This document shows positions 31,101-40,290 of a stretch of DNA of 63,167 nt, piece by piece. The DNA lies in the NCBI GenBank assembly GCA_030849065.1, contig JASAON010001573.1, positions 1 to 63,167 of the forward strand, given 5' to 3'. The stretch comes from Jaenimonas drosophilae. Taxonomy: Eukaryota; Euglenozoa; Kinetoplastea; Trypanosomatida; Trypanosomatidae. Position 1 is the stretch's first letter, and the number at the start of each line of letters is the position of its first letter. The notes beneath the pieces are model-generated. The model saw only the letters and a program-made list of their open reading frames with translations. It was not told where the DNA came from and searched no databases. The translations under genes and the position numbers were made by a program.

Positions 31101-32461
31101 GCAATGATGCGATTGTCGTCGGAACGGCATGCGTAGATCGCCCAGGGAGCATACACATTATTCTTCCTAATCCATTGCGAGAGGTGACGTCCGTGACGCC
31201 ATCCTCGGAGGAGGAGGATGTGCATGATATCAGCCTTCAACGCCTAACACACTCATCTCGACCAGATGATGTATTGATTGGTGTTGCGTGCGGCAAGTCT
31301 ATTTACGTGTACCGGTTGGTAGGAGTATCACTTCATGTTGTTTGCAGCACGAAGTGCCCCGGCGTGTGCTCCTCGATTGCTCTTTGCTACCCCACAATAA
31401 GCGTCGCAATGGGAGCACATGGAATCCTATACTTGGAGGTTGTCCCTCGAGTGACCGCCACTAGCACTCGTAAGAGGCTCGATGCCAACGTCTCCCCAAA
31501 AGTACCACAGCGTGAAGAACCTGATCACGACGACAGCAATGTCTTCATCCACGGATGCACTCTGAGAGTGTGTGCCAGTGAGCCGATGCTCATGTCCAAT
31601 GTGCTATTTCAGGATTCCTTCGGTGCGAAGTTTGTGCGTTGCGACGAGTTTGGGAACCTATCACTAACTCACATGTTGTCTCCACAGAGCGTTTCACACG
31701 ACAGTACTTCAGCAGCAGTTCCGGTGGTTGGTGTGCGCCACGGGCATCAGTCTAAGATGACTCACTCGTTGCAGCTTCCTAGCCAGCCCACCATGTCTTG
31801 TATGCTGGGACCGCTAACGAATGCTGCCGTTAGTCGTCGTAATCCCCGATCGATGATGTGGAGCGACAAGTTCTGCGTTCTACAATCGACGAACAACAAT
31901 TGTGGCCTCTTCATTCCTTGCCAGGACGGCAGTCTGTTTGCAGCGATGGAGCTTCCCTACAGCTTTGCACACCCCCTGCTCGCCATGGAGCAAATTGTTA
32001 CAGATCTGTGGTGGCATACTACGTTTTCTGAAGGAGCCCATGTTAACTGTCAGGATAGCTTACGTGATGGGAACTCGTTCACGTACCGCTCATTTATGAC
32101 GGTCCAGCACGCTGTTTCATTTGAATCAGAATATGCGACCGCACATCCAACTCATGCCATGACCAAACAAGGGTTTGTGTGGCTGGATGCGGTGCGTGAG
32201 TTCTATTCTGTGCAGCGTGCGGTGCAGCGGCTGTTGTCTGGCAGGGCATCCATGAAGACCAGTGCAAAGGACGGAGCGGGAACTGTGGCATTCTCTCCAA
32301 CAACAGAAGATGAGCGAATTCATTCTGAGGAACACTTCATGGCTGCTCTCATGCGCGAGAAATGGACCTCTTTGCTGCCTATTCTCCGTCAGGCTCTTGG
32401 GGAAGAGTATGGACCAGAGTTTTCTTTGGAATACTGCGAGGAAGTTGTTCACTTTTGGTAA
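28163..32461 (+). CDS. CPSF160-like (CPSF_A/DDB1 superfamily) triple-propeller protein
   Basis: 1432 aa, the size of the 160-kDa cleavage and polyadenylation specificity factor, which in kinetoplastids takes part in 3'-end formation coupled to trans-splicing. The start (SPATAVHASCVLQLSG, then FAVLAAIGKSIVVYEV) fits the first blade of this superfamily. Beta-propeller-like repeats fill the chain. An acidic loop (SSSEDPEDSDDDG, about 394-408) interrupts it, as in other CPSF160 proteins. The end (LFIPCQDGSLFAAMELPYSF, then YRSFM and FVWLDAVREFYSVQ) fits the CPSF_A C-terminal domain. SF3b130 and DDB1 belong to the same superfamily; CPSF160 is preferred from the N-terminus and length, with moderate certainty. 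The C-terminus ends in FW. Confidence 0.6.
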   Translation: MLGIRQISPATAVHASCVLQLSGTPHHPERQFAVLAAIGKSIVVYEVIQDNALDKEERPSQRRASDNGLPSVSLRARNHTINIGGTVSSMAELCRQCFAVWTVDRELIVIRYQGNLPGRTVFDKPWIVLYRDFMRVKPVFCYKAGVLRSIAKGEVLGLLCKRPIGFTRVRLVFPDVGDVNTLDDAWRWPSVVRHTHQDEVFGGVFSEPHRSDVSLRESVRKSTKEELWSSFSPVDVADEDLLETHSIRELCAHKHKVANHLRKWHAERHPSLPQVVVESIFQDALTVYTNGYPDPDFWRLFVCAMDEEDGSVKSLHSVSLKDEVLTHAVLDTKPPYGTLRENKMIFSYDESIIFDSVVLMDSDGKPAELWMVFHNGAVKMVPMSDTAPAAIHSQSSSEDPEDSDDDGVGSLVPRADILGLPDHFAPRRILSLESYGCGCGYTTRFALLADDIQDVYIVDLVLRRVETKLLSDGAMTSVCLGPEASLIAAHSRGVIRRLDPCLDSPITLQRRLGDPHLIRSLLSIDASHGGFRFMASTRTAYRMFEVEWGHTQTTRHSLREVHANLPEATMSQLTSLSWSIVQSNTGEPVVAECSPTCISIGTSKIQFGFTASHASITSANVEGVVRVMAAVVEEMTVHVTTDLHTSGDLSSLNSVRLECNGGGPVSAISVVTDSLATTKAYVAVAYWDASTEVFELHLQPSGWTSYSTFQAKTDNVVHHMEHLQHSSSFKSGKPVWLLSLVDHRIAVLHSGAAGCASWSQRGLCNTEGIALNASLVSACRTFMSEIPQMGANFHAVLCHGRMFSLLSLEDDPSLVKAVVRCSTGYDARDSSPRWIDATMVEVVNDRIPSFAVVLSDGMDVVVTRPPPMFRLTDTVGAGGRSAPSLVLSIQTPTRYEATTHVSLPNVIDGPRDVLCLCVYAPATQRLVCVARRAERSVILSIDANTFAVEDSLHLPHYATATCAAGIPPRAESSFLSDIGGNDAIVVGTACVDRPGSIHIILPNPLREVTSVTPSSEEEDVHDISLQRLTHSSRPDDVLIGVACGKSIYVYRLVGVSLHVVCSTKCPGVCSSIALCYPTISVAMGAHGILYLEVVPRVTATSTRKRLDANVSPKVPQREEPDHDDSNVFIHGCTLRVCASEPMLMSNVLFQDSFGAKFVRCDEFGNLSLTHMLSPQSVSHDSTSAAVPVVGVRHGHQSKMTHSLQLPSQPTMSCMLGPLTNAAVSRRNPRSMMWSDKFCVLQSTNNNCGLFIPCQDGSLFAAMELPYSFAHPLLAMEQIVTDLWWHTTFSEGAHVNCQDSLRDGNSFTYRSFMTVQHAVSFESEYATAHPTHAMTKQGFVWLDAVREFYSVQRAVQRLLSGRASMKTSAKDGAGTVAFSPTTEDERIHSEEHFMAALMREKWTSLLPILRQALGEEYGPEFSLEYCEEVVHFW

Positions 32462-34475
32462 TGGCACCGAGTCACCTCTCCTTCTTCCCCCAGCCCAATT
32501 CTCACCTCAGAAATCGACGAATTTGACTGTGGTGACCCTACCAAACAACACGCACAATGCTTGTGTTCTCTGTGGATAACTCATTCTTGGTGCCCAGCGA
32601 TGACGTGTTACATCTCTGTTTTTCTCTCTCGGTCTGTCTTTTGTTGGCTTCTTGAACACTTTCTGAAGAGAATCTACTACACTACTACGTCACGCGGATC
32701 GTAACTCACGTTAGAGCACTACTTCGTACCGCTTACTTTTCTTCTTTTTTCACCCCATAGTTTCACCACAAGAAACGAAAACTCCGCTCGTCGACTCGTC
32801 TTCTCTTTTCTTGGCGACGGTGCTTCAGGCATTATCAAACTATTTTTTTCCCCACTTCGTGGAGTAGGAAAGTATTGGAGAAGCATTTCTGCCGTCTACT
32901 GCTGTGACCTTGTGAGCTTTCATTGTATCACTAGTTCCACAGCTCCCTCATTTTCTGCGGACAATTGGGGAGCAGTGCATAGGTGTGATACACCAGATCC
33001 ATCCTCATCACAATCGGTTTCCTGCGACGCACTTAGGGTCGGCATCCGAGCCATTCTCCGGGAAGGAAGAGCAAGTACCGATTTAGTTCTCGCCAGTTTT
33101 TCATCCGTCAACATCGGGTTCACAGCCACAGTTTTCTTGGCGGATTATCACTCCTGCTTTTCAGCATAGCACCTTTCTGCTTGCACCGCCGCTTTCCTGG
33201 GAAGCAGCGCCAGACGTCACCACCAAGGAGGATTCAACTCTGTTTATTTGCTTCGCCTTTCTTTGTATATTGTGGTCCCCTTTACCATTTGTGTACAGTG
33301 AAGCGACAATCCAAACCTCCCTCTACCACCCCCCAGACACCTACACCACCAGAGAAAAATACGCGCAGCTACATCAACAAATTGCAGGAGATCACTTCGG
33401 AGACGCATCCGTACATCAGAACTAATTGAGTGGAGGCACCAAAGTTGACAAGCCATTGGCGTAGTCGTACTTTATTGTGTTACTGCACCAATCGTGCTCT
33501 TTCTCTCAGATACAAGTGCTTGTGCTCCCGCGGTCTCACGTGAAGCGTAAACATCCAGCTTTTCTGTGTTCTCGATTTCGTGACAGACTCGTTCAGTACG
33601 GTAACCGTTCTGCAGGAGACATCGCTGGAGCTCAGTTGCCATCATATCCTTGATTTTGTATTTGAGTCTGAGGTTTCACACGCACCGCGACGACAAGCAA
33701 ACACTCACAGCGACACTCAACGGCGACGGAACTCTCCTCCGACGTCGTTCTATCTTTCTGCCTGTGTTTTTGGTTGCATTTGCGTGAAGCGTGAAAGTGT
33801 TCTAGCGACGACAGTTGAGGGCTGTCCGTTAGAGTGGAAGCTGGGTCGTTTTGGAAGTTTCCCCAGGATCTAGTATTTCTCCATCAATCATTGCTGACAT
33901 CTCTCACTAGTCAGATTCCGAGAGAACGTCCACTGTATTTGTGGAGAGTCAGTTTCAACCAAGGAATCAGTCATTGAAGCAAGCACGTCAACGCATCGTA
34001 CACGTGAGGCGTACAGTGTACGGTGAACGCAGTGATTTAATTAGGGACTTGCATCGAGTTGAATCTCTCTTTGCATTGCCCAGCGGACCCCGCTACCACC
34101 AACATCACCACTCCTTGCTGCTACCATCATCATCATATCCTTCTTATTGACCGTCGCTGAGACTTTTCATTTTCGTGGAGCTGATTTGTTTTTTTTCTTT
34201 GCGTGCCGCCTCCCCTCCCCAATTGAAGACAGCACAGGGCACGTGGACAGGTCTGGTCTCGTGACGAACTGCTTCAGTTGTGTCTCTTCTCCTCAACGGT
34301 CTTCGCAACAGCCCCTGTTGTATCACATTGTGCTACGTGTAGCCTCTGTACAGCATTCCTACAGTACCCTTATCTCAATCCCACTGCTGAGTGAAGGCTT
34401 TGGTGTCTTGAGGTTAAGAATCCGTCGTGGCGGAAGAGATATCTTGTTTCCCAGTTGTTGGCAACAGAAATATCT
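32462..34475. other. 2-kb gap in the plus-strand unit upstream of ALPH1
   Basis: The longest stretch in the unit without a recognisable gene. It is pyrimidine-rich throughout, with several candidate splice acceptors (for example CGCCTCCCCTCCCC before AG 34227-34228, and CTTGTTTCCCAG at 34443-34454). Short ORFs at 32912-33169 and 33580-33873 show no recognisable protein character. It may be a long 5' UTR of ALPH1, a long 3' UTR of the preceding gene, or hold a noncoding RNA. Confidence 0.5.
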
Positions 34476-36440
34476 ATGGAGGATATTAGAGCACAGCTGA
34501 AGGGACTTCGGCTTAGCGATGGATCGTCGCCACTAGACCTTCGCATTTCCTCCGCGCCAAGCCGCGCAGCCCCAGCCGACCGCTCTGTTCCCGGTAAATC
34601 AAATGGTGGACTCCGCAGCAGCGACCCTCTGGAGATGTTCAGCGCTCTCAACAAAGGCATCTCCTTCCAAAGCAGCGCGACCCCCACCCCGTCTTCCATG
34701 TCTGTTGATCGGGCAAATAATGGTAGTCCCATGCCACGCTCAACAAACGGCGGCGTGACAGACAAGCCAGTTCCTGTACCCCAACCGCGATCGATGGACG
34801 GAAGCCCCAAACAGCAACTCTCAAACGCCAGCCCCCTTCATCAACCACACCTCACCACTTCCGACCTGAAAGCAATTGAGTCCAATGATTTTGTGCAAGA
34901 CCTTTTGAGACACCCCTTCGTGGACAACCAGTTGGCGATATCGCCAGTGGTTCGAACTCTCTCACATCTCAAGAACCCAGATGGAAGATACATTATCGTT
35001 GGCGATATTCACGGCTGTGTAGAAGAGCTTCGAAATTTAGTAAAGAAGCTGCAGTACCGCCGTGGAGTCGATGTACTGATTATGGTGGGTGACTACGTTG
35101 TCAAAGGCCCACAGTCGGTGGCTGTGCTGCAGGAGTGCCGGGCATTAGGCGCCATTGGAGTTCTCGGGAATCACGACTTCACACTGCTGAACTGCTGCTC
35201 AAAGTGTCGCTCTGCCCCCTTTACTGAGGCAGAACTTAAAGATCCGGTGAAGCGATTGGCCCAGCAAATGCCATTGGAGTGTGAGCTCTATCTTCGGAGC
35301 CTTCCCCACATGCTCCGACTTCCGCAGTTCAACGTGTTGGTGGTTCATGCGGGCATCAATGTGGGATTGGATTTGAATCACCAGAGCATTGTGGAAGTAA
35401 TGCATCTGCGGCGCCTCGAAGAGGTTGAGGAGCCAAAGAAGAAAGCAAACAGCTCGACAGCAGTGAAGAGTAAGTATAAAGCCATCATCAAAGGAAACAA
35501 CGGCACTGAATGGGCTGAACTATGGAACGGGCCGGAGCTAGTTGTATTTGGACACGATGCGCTGAGAGGATTTCAGAAGCACGAGTATGCATACGGCATT
35601 GATACCGGTTGTGTCTATGGCGGTCCACTCACCTGTGTTGTCTTCAGCCGATCAACTCCACAGGGTGAGTTTGTTAGTGTGCCGGGCCTCCCCAAGAACA
35701 CCAATGAAACTTTGGGCCTCCCGCCACCAGACTCGTCCGTGTACGAACAGATGGAAATCGATCTAGAGCGTCTACTTTTGCGGTCCACCCGCAACACACC
35801 AGGGACCGTAACCCCTTGCTCATTCCACTTCGCATCGTCACCAGCTGGAGCGCAGTCCAGTGCATCGACCCATCCTGGCTCCGCAAGACCCCTGACAGCT
35901 GTTAACACGAGCAACAATCAAAGGACGACTCCGGCGTCTATGTTTCCATCCAAAGCTGTCACCCCGCCGACTTCGCACATGTCATCTCCCACATGGTCCA
36001 CCGGAGGAGGAGTCACTGCTGGCAGTGCATCTGGTGAGTTGGCATCGCAAAAAGCAACGGTGCTGACATTGGCGAAAGAAGGAGAATTGCGTGCCTTGAA
36101 CCTCGTCATTCAACTAAGCGCATATGAAAATGTTCTATGCAGTGCGATTAGTTCAGAGATGAATAACATCAAGTCTCAGGAGGATTTCTGGTGCCCATTT
36201 GCGATGTTCACCCTCGACGGAGCCATTAAGCGCCTGAATAATCGTAGAGAACCTCCACAGGAGTTGGATGATGCTATTCAGCTCGTCATGGAGATTTGTG
36301 ACGATATGCCACTAGTGCGCTCCAAGTGCTCCCCGTTCTTTGCAGAACTAGTCGAGCCACTTGTATCAAAGAGTATCCACAAGCATGCCGCGCTTCTGAG
36401 TCGTATTAACGACAGCAGCTCACCATCAAGCAAGCAATAG
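34476..36440 (+). CDS. ALPH1: ApaH-like phosphatase, ALPH1-type mRNA decapping enzyme
   Basis: 654 aa. The PPP-fold core has GDIHGC (176-181), then GDYVVKGP (205-212) where Ser/Thr phosphatases have GDxVDRG, and GNHD (231-234). The Asp-Arg to Lys-Gly-Pro change is the hallmark of ApaH-like phosphatases. Later motifs LVVHAGIN, VFGHDALRG and YGIDTGCVYGG complete the site. The core is flanked by an N-terminal extension of about 170 low-complexity residues and a C-terminal region of about 270 residues with a helical end (about 520-640). This architecture and length match trypanosome ALPH1 (734 aa in T. brucei), which replaces Dcp2 as the mRNA decapping enzyme of kinetoplastids. The open frame begins with TTG at 34455; the first ATG (34476) follows the AG at 34453-34454. 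Expected location: cytoplasmic RNP granules. Confidence 0.88.
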   Translation: MEDIRAQLKGLRLSDGSSPLDLRISSAPSRAAPADRSVPGKSNGGLRSSDPLEMFSALNKGISFQSSATPTPSSMSVDRANNGSPMPRSTNGGVTDKPVPVPQPRSMDGSPKQQLSNASPLHQPHLTTSDLKAIESNDFVQDLLRHPFVDNQLAISPVVRTLSHLKNPDGRYIIVGDIHGCVEELRNLVKKLQYRRGVDVLIMVGDYVVKGPQSVAVLQECRALGAIGVLGNHDFTLLNCCSKCRSAPFTEAELKDPVKRLAQQMPLECELYLRSLPHMLRLPQFNVLVVHAGINVGLDLNHQSIVEVMHLRRLEEVEEPKKKANSSTAVKSKYKAIIKGNNGTEWAELWNGPELVVFGHDALRGFQKHEYAYGIDTGCVYGGPLTCVVFSRSTPQGEFVSVPGLPKNTNETLGLPPPDSSVYEQMEIDLERLLLRSTRNTPGTVTPCSFHFASSPAGAQSSASTHPGSARPLTAVNTSNNQRTTPASMFPSKAVTPPTSHMSSPTWSTGGGVTAGSASGELASQKATVLTLAKEGELRALNLVIQLSAYENVLCSAISSEMNNIKSQEDFWCPFAMFTLDGAIKRLNNRREPPQELDDAIQLVMEICDDMPLVRSKCSPFFAELVEPLVSKSIHKHAALLSRINDSSSPSSKQ

Positions 36441-37384
36441 CTGCTGTGACATGAGTTTGTCAACAAGAGATGCTGTCACTGCATATCACCATGTCTGTCT
36501 GAACGTAGTGGGATGTTCTGTACTCCACAACAGAGTTTTTTCTGTTCATGCCCATACGTTTTTGTTTGTGTTGTTGGTGCATCAAGCCTCCCTTGCGCGA
36601 AAACTGCACTTTCTCTGGCTGGGGGCAGCCCATTCTGCAGGGGCGGCGCGTATGCGTGGGTTGAGGACCTGAGCGCGTTCTCCCCCACAGCTCTAAGATC
36701 TAGCTGCCTAAGACGTTGGTGCGGACACATAACGTACTACGTGTGTGTTTCAAACGGAGCAAATGTATTTGAATGGACTCCGCCTCGGGCGACAGGGGGT
36801 TCTTGTTTTTGGCATCGAAGGGGAGGTGAGACAGTTCCATTCCGTCCCCCTTCTCTACAAGTAACACCAGTCTAAGCCAATGGACTGCGAGAACCTGGTA
36901 TGTGGCAGGATGGTGAGCAGGCTCATCCCGCCCAGCATGAGCGGCTAATCAACTTCCATCTGCCCCATGTCGGTGAGGCTCTGGTGGCAGCCAACTGATC
37001 CTCGTACGAGTCATTGCCCCAGTTCGTGGGTATATGCTCTTATGAAGTCAAGAAGGTGAAGTGACCAACCACTCTTCTATATATGTATTCTTTCTGTTTG
37101 CCGTTGCCAGGCCCAGAAAAGGTTACTGCGCTACGCTGAAGAAGAAGGTCCCCTGTACGTGTGACGAGTGTGCCCATCACCGGAAACAATTGCTATTAAC
37201 CCACTCTCCTTCTCTGTGGTGCTGGGCTTGTTTCCTCCCGTGGAGACAAGTCCGTCCAAATCATCCGTTTGTCGTTTTCATTTTTCCCCATCAATATATA
37301 ACTGTGCTCAATAAATGTTTTTGTTTCTCCTGGCAGCGACGACTGACACTCCATCGAAGTCTCTACTCCTTCTCAACCTACCGC
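36441..37384. other. intergenic region
   Basis: The 3' flank of ALPH1. A 120-codon ATG frame (36513-36875) is Cys/Ser-rich and not convincing. Near the end, TTTTTGTTTCTCCTGGCAG gives a good splice acceptor (AG 37335-37336). No structured RNA gene was recognised, though 36880-37030 is relatively GC-rich. Confidence 0.45.
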
Positions 37385-37630
37385 ATGTATGGACCCTTCT
37401 CGCACCACGAGTGCGTTCATGCGATTACTGGAAATACCAACATTCCGTATGTTGTATTCGCCTGTCAAGAATCTGTGAGCGCATTCCTGGGGTGTCTCCT
37501 GGTGGTTGAGGAACACCAATTGTGTGCGGAGGAGTTAGTTGGAGTGTGGCACCAGACAGGTGTGAGGACCGCACTGCACCATCTCATTCCCCGCGTGAAT
37601 TGGGCTGTGTTGCGTGCTGCTGTCATGTAG
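37385..37630 (+). CDS. possible small protein, 81 aa, unknown
   Basis: A longer frame opens with GTG at 37061, but a strong trans-splice acceptor (TTTTTGTTTCTCCTGGCAG, AG 37335-37336) lies inside it. The first ATG after that is 37385, giving 81 aa. The product begins MYGPFSHHECVHAITG and ends VNWAVLRAAVM. It has alternating hydrophobic residues (VVFACQESVSAFLGCLLVVEE) suggestive of a compact domain, and no targeting signal. The position between two plus-strand genes and the well-placed acceptor support a real gene. The family is not recognised. Confidence 0.45.
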   Translation: MYGPFSHHECVHAITGNTNIPYVVFACQESVSAFLGCLLVVEEHQLCAEELVGVWHQTGVRTALHHLIPRVNWAVLRAAVM

Positions 37631-37868
37631 TTTCACCGAACAGTATTAATGAATTGCAGACAGACCTCGTGCTGGTTCTCTCACAAGGAAAAACCAAGCT
37701 TGGCAGGATTGAAGATTCAAGATTCCATGACACCCAACATCCTTCTCTCTTCTCCCGTCCCTCCTCTTGTACGTATTATTTCGGTGTCGTGACTTGGAGT
37801 AGAACACTCGACTCATTAGGTCAAAGCACACGGCAGGATTTTGTGCCCTCTAGGCTGATTTCTTCTGG

Positions 37869-39848
37869 ATGGCTCTTCTTTTTTCGCTCCCCGACAACCA
37901 TGTCGTCCAACGGCTACAAGCTGTGTCGGCGAACCGCATTGCTCTTACAACGCCACACTCGTCACTACTGTGCTCCCTTGATGAAGACGATGCCGATGCA
38001 GCGCCACAAATCGTGACCACGCTCCCACAAGGGACGGTTGCCTCCACCGTGTGGATCCACGAGAATGGAACTGCGGTGCTCTGCTCTACACTGAGCGCAG
38101 CAACGCGGAACACATCAGCCCTTGAAATTGTAGACCACTCGACCAGATCCGGGAAGCAATCGGAGCCCATTTTGGTGAACCTGCCAGGATGCAGTACGAC
38201 TGAGCCATTGACGGATGTTCAGGTAGTTTTTGGTAGCATTCTCGCAGTTCAGACATCAACCTCGGTATGTCTCTACGCACTAGATCCCTCAGTACTAACC
38301 AAGCAGAACACGCAGCAGGCAACACCCATCCATCTGCTGATTGATCTTCCACTTTATCTTGCCGGCTCCGCGACAGATGACTGCAGTGTGATGATCACTC
38401 CCTCATATGATGACGTAAAGAAGGAGGTGGTGGTAGCTCAAACCTACGGAAGGAAAGTTCACGTGCGCATTGTCAGTATCGACGAGGATCTCAAGGCAAA
38501 GATACGTGTGGCGACGCCTCCTTCAGGCCTTGATCTTCCATCTGTGATTCCATCCAATTCCCAGTTTCTTTCATGGACCGTCAACTGGCGTCAATCAGAG
38601 TTATTGTGCCTCTTCAATGGTGGCGGCCTTGGCACTCATGTGGCGTGCAGCTTGTCCTTGTGGCCACTGGCAGGCTCAGTGCTCTCGACATGGGTTCGCC
38701 AGCCCTCGTTTCTGTCTGCTTCTACTCGATCAACAGTTGCGAACGCCTCAGCTCTTGTGTGCGTCGAAGGGGATGTCTGGGCACTCTCCATGGATGCCAC
38801 TTCGGCAGTGCTAAAGAACTTAACTTCTTCCAAGGCGAAGGAGGTGAGTGTCCCTCTGGCGGCACAGGGGGCAGCACGGGTGGAAGTGTTAGCCATGGGC
38901 GAAAGTCTGTACGTAATCGCAAGCAATTGCTTGTATCGCATCGGCAATGCGCCTGGAAAGGGGTCATCCACGAAGGCTTCCCTCTGCGATTGGCTCACAG
39001 GCACGATGGCAGGATCGCGCGCTATTGACTCAGCATCGACGAAATCCGCAGAGGAGGTAATTCACTTTGTGCTGAATCCAGGAAAAGGAAGCCCCGGATC
39101 ATCTGTCGTACGTGATCACGTGTTCGTGGTGATGCAGGGCGATTGCCCATCTGCCCATCTTGTCCTTGATGCGTTGGTGACGAAATCATCAAGCACAGCT
39201 GCTTTGGTGCAGGCAGTGCTTCAGTACTCCGCGTTGGCCCACACACTGCATCCCTTCACCATCATGGAGATGATGCGCCACGTAGCGACCAAACACGACC
39301 TTGGTGGTGTCCTTGCCTTGGCCTCGATCCTGGCCCACAAAACGCCGCTGCGGTTGGGAGGCCTTGCTCGTATGGCGGGTCTCGCCAACTCCGCCCGCGA
39401 GTCCATCAATCACGTTGGCGGCAGTCCAGTGGAGAAGCGATTGGGGCAGAAGACGGCGCTGGCAGTCATTTGCGAGGCCGCTGTGGCGGCTCTAGCCACT
39501 GGCGCTCTTGGCGCAGCCCAGATTCTCTTCTCTGTGGCGGATGCTATGATCAGCATTATCTACGGAGATGAGTCAACACAGCCGGTGGCGACGATGGAGA
39601 AGGACGCCGTGGCTCGTGAGTCTAGTGCAGAAGCCACCATTCTGCAAGCCGTGCAGATGTTTTCATCCTTCTCTGAGTGGTCCCTGACCATTGCAGCCAC
39701 AACGCTTGGTGTTATTTCGGCGCACGTAGGAAAGCCCAACCTCATGAAGAAGGAGGCTGCTCTGCCTGATGGTAAGGCTCACCCAATCCACACCTCGCGG
39801 AATGTGGATATCGAGCCACTACGTATAACTCGGGCGGAAACCAACTGA
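37869..39848 (+). CDS. uncharacterised beta-propeller-like/helical protein
   Basis: 659 aa, ATG start about 70 nt after a CT-rich tract (CTTCTCTCTTCTCCCGTCC region) and AG 37798-37799. Residues about 1-370 have repeated short hydrophobic strands like a WD/propeller fold (VVFGSILAVQTSTSVCLYAL, ALVCVEGDVWALSMDATSAV). Residues about 420-620 are helical and Ala/Leu-rich (IMEMMRHVATKHDLGGVLAL). No catalytic motif, signal peptide or transmembrane helix is seen. A propeller followed by a helical C-terminus occurs in nucleolar U3/UTP-type proteins such as NOL11, but I have no specific motif for that. Third codon positions here are more G/C-rich than in genes before 33 kb. Confidence 0.75.
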   Translation: MALLFSLPDNHVVQRLQAVSANRIALTTPHSSLLCSLDEDDADAAPQIVTTLPQGTVASTVWIHENGTAVLCSTLSAATRNTSALEIVDHSTRSGKQSEPILVNLPGCSTTEPLTDVQVVFGSILAVQTSTSVCLYALDPSVLTKQNTQQATPIHLLIDLPLYLAGSATDDCSVMITPSYDDVKKEVVVAQTYGRKVHVRIVSIDEDLKAKIRVATPPSGLDLPSVIPSNSQFLSWTVNWRQSELLCLFNGGGLGTHVACSLSLWPLAGSVLSTWVRQPSFLSASTRSTVANASALVCVEGDVWALSMDATSAVLKNLTSSKAKEVSVPLAAQGAARVEVLAMGESLYVIASNCLYRIGNAPGKGSSTKASLCDWLTGTMAGSRAIDSASTKSAEEVIHFVLNPGKGSPGSSVVRDHVFVVMQGDCPSAHLVLDALVTKSSSTAALVQAVLQYSALAHTLHPFTIMEMMRHVATKHDLGGVLALASILAHKTPLRLGGLARMAGLANSARESINHVGGSPVEKRLGQKTALAVICEAAVAALATGALGAAQILFSVADAMISIIYGDESTQPVATMEKDAVARESSAEATILQAVQMFSSFSEWSLTIAATTLGVISAHVGKPNLMKKEAALPDGKAHPIHTSRNVDIEPLRITRAETN

Positions 39849-40290
39849 TGGTGACGAACCGTTCTTCATCCATCGCGATGGCCATCGCAAAGATGGCACA
39901 CGTCGGGTGTCCACTAACTAAAACCAATCAATTAATGATACACCAACCACAAACGACGGCAGATGTGGATGCGTCCATGCAATAGGCCATATGTGTGCCT
40001 GGCGGTCTTTCGAGTAACTTGTTGGACATTGACATAATGAAGCTGAAATACACACATCTCGCCGTGATTGGTTGTGAGTGGTCTTCACACAGTCTCAGCA
40101 TGTGCCTGCCGGATGCTAGCCTACCGTTGCGCTTTTCACTTCCTCCTTCTCTCATTTACTGCAGGTAGCACGTAGATTGGGGCGAGCCTTCGATCCATTT
40201 AGTTGGTGGAAGGCGATCTCGCATCCTCTCTTTTGATTGCCTTCTTCTCATTTTTTTTGTTCGGGACCATCATTTAGAAGCGGCTGACAC
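39849..40290. other. intergenic region
   Basis: Contains two candidate splice acceptors for the next gene: CCTCCTTCTCTCATTTACTGCAG (AG 40163-40164), and a CTCTTTTGATTGCCTTCTTC tract reaching AG 40276-40277, 13 nt before the ATG. No gene is seen. Confidence 0.5.

Noticed and set aside
36513..36875. 120-codon ATG frame downstream of ALPH1
   Set aside because: Cys/Ser-rich composition typical of noncoding frames, and no convincing splice acceptor close upstream.
37061..37384. N-terminal extension (from GTG) of the small ORF ending at 37630
   Set aside because: No ATG at its start, and a strong splice acceptor lies inside it; only the part from 37385 is kept.
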